A program made the translations under genes and the position numbers. A model generated the notes under the pieces. That model made no database searches. It saw only the letters and a list, made by a program, of their open reading frames with translations, and was not told the DNA's origin. DNA of 20,081 nt. It comes from Methanomicrobia archaeon. GTDB taxonomy: Archaea; Halobacteriota; Syntropharchaeia; Alkanophagales; Methanospirareceae. Below, piece by piece: positions 14,261 to 20,081 of the stretch. The stretch's first letter is position 1, and every line of letters starts with the position of its first letter. The DNA lies in assembly GCA_016928455.1 (NCBI GenBank), contig JAFGKP010000076.1, positions 1 to 20,081 on the forward strand, in the 5' to 3' direction.

Positions 14261-16171
14261 TCACACATCGAGGTTCATGACTTCCAGCGCGTGCGCCGTG
14301 ATGAAGTTCCGGCGGGGCTCTACCTCTTCGCCCATCAGCACGGTGAAGAGCCAGTCCGCCTCTGCAGCGTCTGCCAGGTTCACGCGCTTGATGCATCGCG
14401 TCTCGGGGTTCATTGTGGTCTCCCAGAGCTGCTCGGCGTTCATTTCGCCCAGACCCTTATAGCGCTGGATCTTCACGCCGGTATCGCCCTCAGTCACGCC
14501 CAGCGCGGCCAGTATCTTCTGATATTCCTCGTCTGAGAATGCATAACGCTCATCCTTGCCCTTCTTCACCATATACAGCGGCGGCTGCGCGATATATACA
14601 TGGTTCATGCTCACCAGCTCCTGCATGTACCGGTAGAAGAACGTGAGCAGGAGCGTGCGAATATGCGCGCCGTCAACGTCCGCATCGCTCATGATAATCA
14701 CCTTGTGATACCGGATCTGCTCGAGATCGAAGTCCTCCCCCATACCCGCACCCAGCGCGGTAATGAGTGCCCTGATCTCAGTACTTTTCAGTATCTTATC
14801 CAGCCGCGCCTTCTCCACGTTCAGGATCTTGCCCCTGATCGGTAGAATCGCCTGGAAGTTCTTATCTCGTGCCTGCTTCGCCGAGCCGCCAGCGGAATCG
14901 CCCTCAACGATATACAACTCGCGTCTCGCGGGGTCTTTCTCAGAGCAGTCCGCGAGCTTCCCGGGCAGCGAATCGGCGATAAAATCCTTCTTGCGTACGA
15001 TTTCGCGCGCGCGACGCGCGGCTTCACGCGCATGCGCCGTCTCCATCGCCTTTTTGATGATCGACGCGGCATCGTTCGGATGCTCTTCCAGGAATTCCCA
15101 CATGTGCTCCCGAACAATCGACTCCACAACACCTTTTACCTCGCTATTCCCGAGCTTCGTCTTCGTCTGCCCCTCAAACTGCGGGTCACGGAGCTTCACA
15201 CTGATCACGGCTGAGAGCCCTTCGCGAACGTCCTCACCGTCCAGGTTTATCTTCTTCAGCAGATTGCTCTCTCTACCGTAATCATTGAGCACCCGTGTCA
15301 GTGCCGCTTTGAACCCGCTCAGATGCTTCCCGCCCTCGATGGTCTTCACGTTGTTCACGAACGAGAAGATGTTCTCCGCGTAGCTGTCATTGAACTGCAC
15401 CCCGATCTCTGCTTTTACCCCTTCCTTATCGTCCTCAAAGAGTATAGGCTCGTGCAGCACGTGCTTTGACCGGTTGATATACTCGAGGAATGCGGCAATA
15501 CCGCCCTCGTATTGGAACTGCTTCTCCTCGCCCGTCCGTTCGTCCTTCAGGGTAAGAGAAAGCCCCTTGTTCAGAAATGCCAGCTCACGCAGCCGCGTCG
15601 TGAGTATGCCCGCGTCAATCTCATAGGGCCCGAAGATCTCGAAATCAGGCTTAAAGCGTACCTTCGTACCGCACTCTTTCCACTCATCTTCGGGCACATG
15701 CAACTCCTCCAGGGGCCCGAGCGGCTTTCCGCGCTCATACTTCTGATAGTACCGGTGGTTGTTCCGCCGCACCTCGACCTCGAGCCATTCGGAGAGTGCA
15801 TTGACCACGGAGATGCCCACGCCATGAAGCCCACCAGCGACTTTATAGACCTTATCATCGAACTTACCACCCGCGTGGAGCTTCGTCATGACGATTTCCA
15901 CTGCCGAGAGGTTGTATTCCGCGTGCAGATCCACCGGGATCCCGCGGCCATTATCATCAACCGTCACGGAGTTATCAGTGTGAATAACTACATATATATG
16001 GGTGCAAAACCCGATGAGCGCCTCATCAACGCTGTTATCAAGCACTTCATTGACCAGATGATGAAGTCCTCGCGTGCTCGTGTCACCGATGTACATCGCG
16101 GGCCGCTTACGAACCGCGGTAAGGTCTTTGAGCACCTGAATGTCCTTTGCGCTGTAACTCTCTTCTGCCAT
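14261..16171 (-). CDS. gyrB: DNA gyrase subunit B
   Basis: 636 residues, normal for bacterial-type GyrB. With GyrA it introduces negative supercoils using ATP. The GHKL ATPase domain shows NEVLDNSVDEAL with the catalytic Glu, DDNGRGIPV, and VAGGLHGVGISVVNALS. The transducer follows. The TOPRIM domain shows EGDSAGGSAKQARD, PIRGKILNVEKA and SDADVDGAHIRTLLLTF, then QRYKGLGEMNAEQLWETTM and a C-terminal NFITAHALEVMNLDV. The variant is the short form without the enterobacterial insert. gyrA is not adjacent in the window. The start follows gagagtac, and a gctttatgtaaat box lies about 30-40 nt upstream. Gyrase in archaea was acquired from bacteria and is normal in many methanogen relatives. Confidence 0.97.
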   Translation of the reverse strand: MAEESYSAKDIQVLKDLTAVRKRPAMYIGDTSTRGLHHLVNEVLDNSVDEALIGFCTHIYVVIHTDNSVTVDDNGRGIPVDLHAEYNLSAVEIVMTKLHAGGKFDDKVYKVAGGLHGVGISVVNALSEWLEVEVRRNNHRYYQKYERGKPLGPLEELHVPEDEWKECGTKVRFKPDFEIFGPYEIDAGILTTRLRELAFLNKGLSLTLKDERTGEEKQFQYEGGIAAFLEYINRSKHVLHEPILFEDDKEGVKAEIGVQFNDSYAENIFSFVNNVKTIEGGKHLSGFKAALTRVLNDYGRESNLLKKINLDGEDVREGLSAVISVKLRDPQFEGQTKTKLGNSEVKGVVESIVREHMWEFLEEHPNDAASIIKKAMETAHAREAARRAREIVRKKDFIADSLPGKLADCSEKDPARRELYIVEGDSAGGSAKQARDKNFQAILPIRGKILNVEKARLDKILKSTEIRALITALGAGMGEDFDLEQIRYHKVIIMSDADVDGAHIRTLLLTFFYRYMQELVSMNHVYIAQPPLYMVKKGKDERYAFSDEEYQKILAALGVTEGDTGVKIQRYKGLGEMNAEQLWETTMNPETRCIKRVNLADAAEADWLFTVLMGEEVEPRRNFITAHALEVMNLDV

Positions 16172-16253
16172 GTACTCTCTGTACTGAAATAGCTACGGAT
16201 TTACATAAAGCTTTTCCCTGCGCTGTTCTTCGTGATCGCTCTCCGAGGCTCAG

Positions 16254-16679
16254 TCAACGAACGCCCCAGGTCAGCCGGCTCTCGAAGAGATAATTCAAGA
16301 GGAAGGCGCAGAAGATCCCCACGATGTTCGAGAGCAGATAATAGAGCCCTGCGTACTCTGTCAGTGCGTAGAGCACGCCGATATTGACTGCGAGGCCGCC
16401 CGAGCGCCAGATATTGCTCTTGATGATACGGCTCACGAACTGCTCGACGTGCGTCGTCTTCTGCTCTTTAAACGTCCAGCGGTCGTTCATCAGGAATTGC
16501 ATGATGATCGCGATCTCAATGGCAATGATCGAGGAGTAGAGGTAGTACATGCCGGCGAGGTCGGTGAAGAGCCAGAGCAATATGGTGTTGATCACCGCAC
16601 CGATACCGCCAACGATTGAGAACTTGAAGAGCCTGATCGCATCAGTTTTCAGTGCCACAAGTCGTTCGGGTCGCTGCAT
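16254..16679 (-). CDS. GtrA-family membrane protein
   Basis: 141 residues with four predicted membrane helices in the GtrA pattern: LFKFSIVGGIGAVINTILLW, YYLYSSIIAIEIAIIMQFLM, IWRSGGLAVNIGVLYALT and YYLLSNIVGIFCAFLLNYLF. NDRWTFKE, the usual N-x-x-W-T-F after helix 2, and the closing LTWGVR are conserved family marks. GtrA-like proteins are thought to help move lipid-linked sugars across the membrane for glycan or O-antigen modification. A partner glycosyltransferase is not present here. It lies 82 nt upstream of gyrB on the same strand, a gap that holds the gyrB promoter, so the two are probably not co-regulated. Confidence 0.85.
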   Translation of the reverse strand: MQRPERLVALKTDAIRLFKFSIVGGIGAVINTILLWLFTDLAGMYYLYSSIIAIEIAIIMQFLMNDRWTFKEQKTTHVEQFVSRIIKSNIWRSGGLAVNIGVLYALTEYAGLYYLLSNIVGIFCAFLLNYLFESRLTWGVR

Positions 16680-16778
16680 GGTAACTAGTTAGTGAAATAG
16701 AGCGAGGGAAGACAAAAAGGCTTTTCTTTAACGCCGCCGCTCTTTTAGTTTAGTCAGGGTGTGAAGATTAGATCAGAA

Positions 16779-16861
16779 GCGGAGGTTGCCGAGTGGACAA
16801 AGGCGTGAGGTTCAGGGCCTCATCCCGCAGGGGTTCGAGAGTTCGAATCTCTCCCTCCGCA
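16779..16861 (+). tRNA. tRNA-Leu (anticodon CAG)
   Basis: An 83-nt class-II tRNA. The acceptor stem is GCGGAGG/CCTCCGC with discriminator A. The D-arm is GCC...GGC, the anticodon stem is TGAGG/CCTCA around TTCAGGG (anticodon CAG), the long variable arm has a CCC/GGG stem, and the T-arm is GAGAG-TTCGAAT-CTCTC. CCA is not encoded. A cttttagttta patch about 30-35 nt upstream is a possible promoter. Confidence 0.96.
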
Positions 16862-16868
16862 TCTTTTT
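16862..16868 (+). terminator. T-rich terminator after tRNA-Leu
   Basis: The tRNA is followed at once by tcttttt. A short T-run with no hairpin is the usual archaeal terminator. Confidence 0.5.
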
Positions 16869-16911
16869 ACTGCTTAAACAGATTGATTTTTTCCTGTTGG
16901 GGCTTCTAGCC

Positions 16912-17010
16912 TTAGCCAAGCCGTATCGCCACCGCCGCGGCAATGCCGATCACTTTTGGTCGTGTAACGAGAATCACCATCAACGTAACTACCCTTTTTT
17001 TCTTATCCAT
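16912..17010 (-). CDS. Candidate 32-residue membrane peptide, doubtful
   Basis: The minus-strand ORF starts MDKKKRVVTLMVILVTRP and ends IGIAAAVAIRLG: a basic start followed by two short hydrophobic runs. The ATG follows ggggg with a 7-nt A-rich spacer, a usable ribosome-binding site. Nothing else supports it, and it sits in a decayed region, so it may be chance. A gene remnant is the other option. Confidence 0.2.
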   Translation of the reverse strand: MDKKKRVVTLMVILVTRPKVIGIAAAVAIRLG

Positions 17011-17195
17011 TTTTTTCCCCCGTTGCCATCGGGTTGCCATCACCCTATTCAATACTTTTGCGTTCGTGCGCGCGCAGCCCTGCTCGAGAGGAATCACACG
17101 TCAGAGCCTGCCAAACGAGCAGCGGAACGAAGCGAGAAGAGAACGATGGCACACGACCATCTGGCGCTTCCTGCTTCGCTTCCCGCAGTGTTGTT

Positions 17196-17241
17196 CCCGT
17201 TGCGCACAGCTCATTTCCTGCTGCGACGGCGCTGCACGCCC
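17196..17241 (-). repeat. 46-nt repeat, copy 1: orphan 3' end of a PEP-CTERM gene
   Basis: Identical at 44 of 46 positions (differences at 17208 and 17226) to 19658-19703 in the same orientation. On the minus strand it reads GVQRRRSRK and a TGA stop (17211-17213), the same basic tail as the beta-helix protein at the right edge, plus 15 nt beyond the stop. Upstream of the tail the frame has no hydrophobic helix, so only the end of a gene is left. Confidence 0.75.
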
Positions 17242-17286
17242 AGGGTAAACTGAGCGATACGGTGACTGCAGTGTGAGAGGAGTACT

Positions 17287-17343
17287 ATGATCTATTTGGA
17301 TACGCGCGCGCTCGTGAAGTTTTTCACTGTGGAACGGCTCGTA
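17287..17343 (+). pseudogene. 5' remnant of a vapC PIN-domain toxin gene
   Basis: The first 19 codons read MIYLDTRALVKFFTVERLV, closely following the classic VapC opening MIYLDTSALVKLF, including the catalytic-position Asp5. A strong gagaggag ribosome-binding site lies just before the ATG. After this point the PIN fold does not continue: no second or third acidic motif is present and the frame runs into the nucleotidyltransferase. I read this as the stub of a vapC gene deleted by replacement with the mntA-hepT unit. Alternatively the whole frame 17287-17811 is translated as a fusion. No vapB antitoxin is recognisable upstream. Confidence 0.5.
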
Positions 17344-17370
17344 ATGGATACAGAGTCTCAGAACACATCA

Positions 17371-17380
17371 TTATTTAAAC
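17371..17380 (+). promoter_or_regulatory. TATA box of mntA
   Basis: The sequence ttatttaaac lies 42-51 nt before the ATG at 17422, inside the longer open frame. Its position supports 17422 over 17287 or 17344 as the true mntA start. Confidence 0.45.
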
Positions 17381-17421
17381 AAGGATCACCATACCGTCAA
17401 CCGGATTACTTACTGCTAAAC

Positions 17422-17811
17422 ATGAGTCACATCATACTGAGAAGGGATTTGGGAAGGATAAAGCGTATAGCAGGATTTGAACGGGTACGATTCATTTTTT
17501 TGTACGGGTCAGCAGCGGAGGGCCGCTTGAGACCGGATTCAGATATAGACCTCTGCTTTTATTACGATGGTAGTGCAGAGGAAGCAGCACGCTTCAGGTT
17601 TACCGTGCTTTCGGAACTTGCGGGGGATCGCTATGACGTGCAGATCTTCCAGCAGTTGCCCCTGTATGTGCGGATGGAGGTGTTGAAGGGGAAGCTCATC
17701 TACTGCACAGATATCAGATTTGTCTACGACGTGGCAGGCGAGACGATCAAGGATTTTGAGTCCTTTAAGCACCGCTTCTACGATTATATCGGCGAGCAGG
17801 CGATCACCTAA
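17422..17811 (+). CDS. mntA: MntA-type nucleotidyltransferase antitoxin
   Basis: A minimal nucleotidyltransferase of 129 residues. It shows the exact GSx10DxD signature of MntA: G29-S30, ten residues, D41-I-D43 (YGSAAEGRLRPDSDIDL), plus a third acidic site in the DVQIF strand. In type VII HepT-MntA systems this enzyme neutralises the HEPN toxin by adding AMP groups to a tyrosine. The frame is open from 17287, but the first 45 codons are a vapC stub and linker. The ATG at 17422 gives a normal length and lies a suitable distance after a TATA box; there is no clear ribosome-binding site. hepT follows 57 nt later but is frameshifted, so the antitoxin may have no live partner here. Confidence 0.8.
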   Translation: MSHIILRRDLGRIKRIAGFERVRFIFLYGSAAEGRLRPDSDIDLCFYYDGSAEEAARFRFTVLSELAGDRYDVQIFQQLPLYVRMEVLKGKLIYCTDIRFVYDVAGETIKDFESFKHRFYDYIGEQAIT

Positions 17812-17868
17812 CATATTTTTCTTTGAACAAAAAAATCTGCTAAAGAACCGAAACGATAACGAGAGAAG

Positions 17869-18304
17869 ATGAGGAGCGTACTTATCAGAACCAAGCTGAA
17901 GGAGATAGAAGAGAGTATCGGATTGGTGGAGGCCCATCTCCCCACCACGTTTGGGGCGTTTTCTCAGCTGGGCTTAGTAAAAGACGGGATGTATAAACAG
18001 CTCGAATTCGCGCTTGAGAACATTTTTGATATTTGTGCGATTATCAATCAACGCGGACCTTGAACTTGGCATACCAGGAACAGACGAGGATGTTATAGAG
18101 CATCTGGTAAAGGGCGATGTGCTGAGTGAAGAGTTGCGAACTAAATTAAAATCGATGAAAGGATTCAGGAATATAATCGTCCATCGCTATGGTAAGATAG
18201 ACGACAAGCTTACTTTCAGCCTTTTAAGCGATGAAATTCGTGATGTTTATGATTTTATTCGTAGGATAAGAGGGTTTTTAGAAGCAGAAGAATGGCGATT
18301 ATAA
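17869..18304 (+). pseudogene. hepT: HepT (HEPN/DUF86) toxin gene, frameshifted
   Basis: The gene starts MRSVLIRTKLKEIEESIGLV after gagagaag. The first frame stops at 18061-18063 (ending CAIINQRGP). The rest of the toxin continues in the next frame from NADLELGIPGTDEDVIEHLV to EEWRL at 18304. The break is at 18043-18050, where atca occurs twice in tandem; removing one copy joins ...CAIIN to ADLELG and restores a 143-residue HepT of normal length. The HEPN active site lies after the break and is intact: RNIIVHRY, the RX4HXY motif holding the catalytic Arg/His and the tyrosine modified by MntA. This is a recent slippage mutation, a sequencing error, or, less likely, an expressed frameshift. Confidence 0.8.
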
Positions 18305-18549
18305 ACTTTTCTATTAAAAGGAACCGTTACAAAAGAAACTATCATTTAAAAAGAAAGCGGTACCCAAAGAAATTTGAATAACTACCCCTTTCTTAGCATA
18401 GGTTTTTTCTTCATAAAGAAGCCGCATTTCTGGGCTTGTTTAAACGCCCTCCCGCTTTTCTTCTTCATAATGCGGGCAGTAATGGCTCCAGAAGCGTCTC
18501 TTTTGCTTCCTGATCGTACCGCGCACGCTCGCTTGTAACTAACTACCGG
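18305..18549. other. AT-rich intergenic region between hepT and the EpsI-like gene
   Basis: No convincing gene. The first 100 nt are A-rich on the plus strand. A 28-codon minus-strand ORF (18382-18468, MKKKSGRAFKQAQKCGFF...) has no ribosome-binding site. Two similar patches, ttcttcataaagaagccgca and ttcttcataatgcgggc, form a loose direct repeat about 50 nt apart. Confidence 0.4.
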
Positions 18550-19458
18550 TTACTCCTCTTGCTGTTTGCTCGCAGTCCAGCGCCGCTTTACCGCCTTCAG
18601 TTCAGGATAGAAGATGACCGCCAGCGGTGCGAGGAGCAGCAGCAGGAGCGCTCCCTTATCGCGAAGCGAGCCAGACGCGAGCAGGGTAAAGATCCGCGGC
18701 TCCCGTTCGCTCATCTCAAAGAGGTACGGGAAGGTCTCGGCCATGAATTCCTTCTCACGGTTCAAGAGGCTATCATACTGCTCGGTGACCGGAGCGCACC
18801 CGGAAACGCGGATCATCGTGACGGTATCTTTCGCAAGCACATTACCCTTCACATAGAAATAGAGCACCACCTGCCGTTCCGCGATCTCGCCCGTCTCCGA
18901 GCTCTTCACCACCACGAGTTTTTTGACCGCTATGGTCGGGGCACCGACCGACTCGTTCGTTTGCATCCAGCGATCCGCAGCCCAGCTGGCGTTCTGGAGC
19001 GTTATAAACTCACGCCCCTCCTCTTCGATCGTATAGCCCAACGCGGGATAGCAGACGATGGGCGGGTGAAAGCTGCTGCGATTGTGTGACTGCATGAGCA
19101 GCAGATCAATGATCTTCCCCGGCTGTGAGTACCGCCGGAGCAGCAAGACGTCCGCACCCAGCGTCTCTTTGAGCGAGTCATCCGCGTAATCCGTGCCGAT
19201 CCAGATCCAGTCACCGATCTGCGGTGTAAAGGCCTGCATATGCGCGTTGCTGCCAAAATCGATCTTCGTACGCACCGCGAGCTCAGTACCGGTATCGTAT
19301 GAGAGCTCCGTGCCGATCGTCGTAACAGACTTGGCGATGATCATGGACGGCGTGGAGAAGAGCATGATGAGTATATACCCGAGCAGCATCAGTCCAAGGA
19401 TCCGGGCATAGGATTCGAAGAAGTCACCCACCGTTCCTGTATCTTTTCCAGTTACCAT
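18550..19458 (-). CDS. EpsI-like exosortase/archaeosortase-associated protein
   Basis: 302 residues with a membrane helix at about 20-40, an extracytoplasmic domain, and a second helix at about 270-290 (GALLLLLLAPLAVIFY). The outer domain carries the EpsI (DUF3485-type) marks: PQIGDW (79-84), LLLRRYSQPG (105-114), the conserved FHPPIVCYPALGY (130-142) with His and Cys, then an ENASW-like strand. In bacteria EpsI accompanies exosortase in making and anchoring PEP-CTERM surface proteins with extracellular polysaccharide; archaeal forms accompany archaeosortases. The C-terminal helix makes it longer than a usual EpsI of about 220 residues. It lies 214 nt downstream of a PEP-CTERM-tailed protein gene on the same strand, which supports the assignment. 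No sortase is in the window. Confidence 0.72.
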   Translation of the reverse strand: MVTGKDTGTVGDFFESYARILGLMLLGYILIMLFSTPSMIIAKSVTTIGTELSYDTGTELAVRTKIDFGSNAHMQAFTPQIGDWIWIGTDYADDSLKETLGADVLLLRRYSQPGKIIDLLLMQSHNRSSFHPPIVCYPALGYTIEEEGREFITLQNASWAADRWMQTNESVGAPTIAVKKLVVVKSSETGEIAERQVVLYFYVKGNVLAKDTVTMIRVSGCAPVTEQYDSLLNREKEFMAETFPYLFEMSEREPRIFTLLASGSLRDKGALLLLLLAPLAVIFYPELKAVKRRWTASKQQEE

Positions 19459-19657
19459 GGCCAGAACGTTCAGCGCAGCAGACTACAGCTTACAGGTATA
19501 TGATGCGGAACAGACAGATAAAAGTAACAACAAGGGGCGGCGGAAGGGCGTATGGTAACATACGTACGGTCGCTGAGTCGCTCCGCATCACCGTTCTTCA
19601 TGAGCACCACCCTTCTTCACGGCATCGTGCTGACCCAGTGAAAACGAAGAACGATTA

Positions 19658-19703
19658 CCCGTTGCGCACCGCTCATTTCCTGCTGCGCCGGCGCTGCACG
19701 CCC
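19658..19703 (-). repeat. 46-nt repeat, copy 2: 3' end of the beta-helix PEP-CTERM gene
   Basis: The intact copy: on the minus strand it encodes the GVQRRRSRK tail, the TGA stop at 19673-19675 and 15 nt after it. It matches 17196-17241 at 44 of 46 positions. Confidence 0.75.
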
Positions 19704-20081
19704 GTGTAGCCGACGAGCGCGAGCAATCCGGCCGAGAACAGGAATATCGTTGCCGCTTCCGGGATCGGTGCACACTGCGGAGGGCTATCGAGAAAACCAC
19801 TGAAGTCCACTATGCCCAATGTCGCATTATCGTAATAATCCCAAATGCTCGCGTTTATCTCCGCTTCACCTGTCGTTCCCCAGTAATTCCCAATCGCGGT
19901 AACATTGTCGCTCTGGCCATTGTAGAAATTATACTGCCAGATATCCTCTTCTTGCTCAACGCCATTGACCATGATATTGTTGCTTTCGATCGTATTGTCG
20001 ATGCTCGATCCATGGAGATAGAATCCATACATGCTATTATCGTGTATCCAGTTGCAGGAAATATTGTTGTTGCATGACCCA
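19673..20081 (-). CDS. Secreted parallel beta-helix protein with PEP-CTERM-like sorting tail (3' part)
   Basis: The gene enters from the right edge; the frame is open through 20081, so the ATG-like codon at 20032 is internal. The visible 135 residues start with beta-helix repeats rich in Asn (CNWIHDNSMYGFYLHGSS, NTIESNNIMVNG) and end the helix with a typical NVTAIGNYWGTT block, as in NosD-like right-handed beta-helix surface proteins. Then comes a tripartite tail: PIPEAAT, a hydrophobic helix (IFLFSAGLLALVGY), and the basic VQRRRSRK. That is the PEP-CTERM layout, with P-E-A for P-E-P, recognised by exosortase/archaeosortase, which cleaves and anchors the protein at the cell surface. The EpsI-like gene downstream fits. 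The substrate or binding role of the beta-helix is unknown. Confidence 0.82.
   Translation of the reverse strand, partial: GSCNNNISCNWIHDNSMYGFYLHGSSIDNTIESNNIMVNGVEQEEDIWQYNFYNGQSDNVTAIGNYWGTTGEAEINASIWDYYDNATLGIVDFSGFLDSPPQCAPIPEAATIFLFSAGLLALVGYTGVQRRRSRK

Larger units (their letters stand above)
16869..17286. other. Gene-poor 418-nt region
   Basis: I see no convincing complete gene on either strand. The long plus-strand reading frames here have no family resemblance. The region contains a candidate 32-codon minus-strand ORF (16912-17010), a copy of a PEP-CTERM gene 3' end (17196-17241), and the ribosome-binding site gagaggag of the vapC remnant. It looks like decayed accessory DNA behind a tRNA gene. 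Confidence 0.6.

Noticed and set aside
16786..17253. 155-codon plus-strand open frame behind tRNA-Leu
   Set aside because: It begins inside the tRNA, has low-complexity composition and crosses the repeat on the wrong strand; not a gene.
18382..18468. 28-codon basic minus-strand ORF with MKKK repeats
   Set aside because: No ribosome-binding site, AT-rich low-complexity region and no recognisable family.
16862..19672. Possible integrated element or genomic island next to tRNA-Leu
   Set aside because: No integrase, no duplicated tRNA 3' end as attachment site, and no transposase were found; the toxin-antitoxin remnants alone do not prove an integrated element.

Overview
The window is archaeal, most likely from a methanogen-related euryarchaeote (Methanomicrobia, ANME-1 or Syntrophoarchaeia type). 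It carries the archaeal or eukaryote-like genes SRP19, aRF1, exosome Csl4, RNA polymerase Rpo11, zinc-type uS14 and uS8. It also carries genes of bacterial type often seen in that part of the tree: GyrB, GrpE, RuvC, a CooC-type nickel ATPase and a PEP-CTERM/EpsI surface-protein system. AT-rich TATA-like boxes lie 20-60 nt upstream of many starts. Lineage is an inference; the window has no rRNA or methanogenesis marker.

Layout. 1-6.5 kb is mostly minus strand. It holds the 5' end of a probable ACT-domain regulator, a small membrane/coiled-coil protein, mobA (plus strand), a TrpH-like PHP phosphoesterase, a membrane-anchored secreted protein, the compact run srp19 > PHP histidinol-phosphatase-like > argD (11-nt gap, then an 8-nt overlap), and a TraB-family membrane protein. 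6.6-8.8 kb is an information-processing block: csl4 > rpo11 > tRNA-Gly(CCC) > aRF1. The rpo11 stop codon lies inside the tRNA gene. 8.9-11.25 kb holds ruvC, an EMC6-like membrane protein, grpE and cooC, as two tightly convergent pairs. 11.3-12.0 kb carries uS14 (too short to show up as a long ORF) and uS8, detached from the rest of the ribosomal operon. 12.1-16.7 kb has a UbiA prenyltransferase that converges on, and overlaps by 60 nt, a tocopherol-cyclase-family protein, followed by gyrB and a GtrA-family protein.

From 16.8 kb on the character changes. After tRNA-Leu(CAG) comes a gene-poor, decayed stretch. It contains a 46-nt copy of the 3' end of a PEP-CTERM gene, a vapC 5' remnant, an intact mntA antitoxin gene and a hepT toxin gene broken by a 4-nt tandem duplication. 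The last 1.5 kb carries an EpsI-like protein and the 3' part of a secreted beta-helix protein with a PEP-CTERM-like tail. Together these point to an exosortase/archaeosortase-type surface-anchoring system whose sortase lies outside the window.

Most worth follow-up: the prenyltransferase/tocopherol-cyclase pair (a possible chromanol or cyclised-quinone lipid route), the rpo11/tRNA overlap, an aRF1 that lacks the usual insert in domain 3, the bacterial-type RuvC, and the decayed toxin-antitoxin island with the duplicated sorting-signal end. No CRISPR array, rRNA gene or complete insertion sequence was seen.
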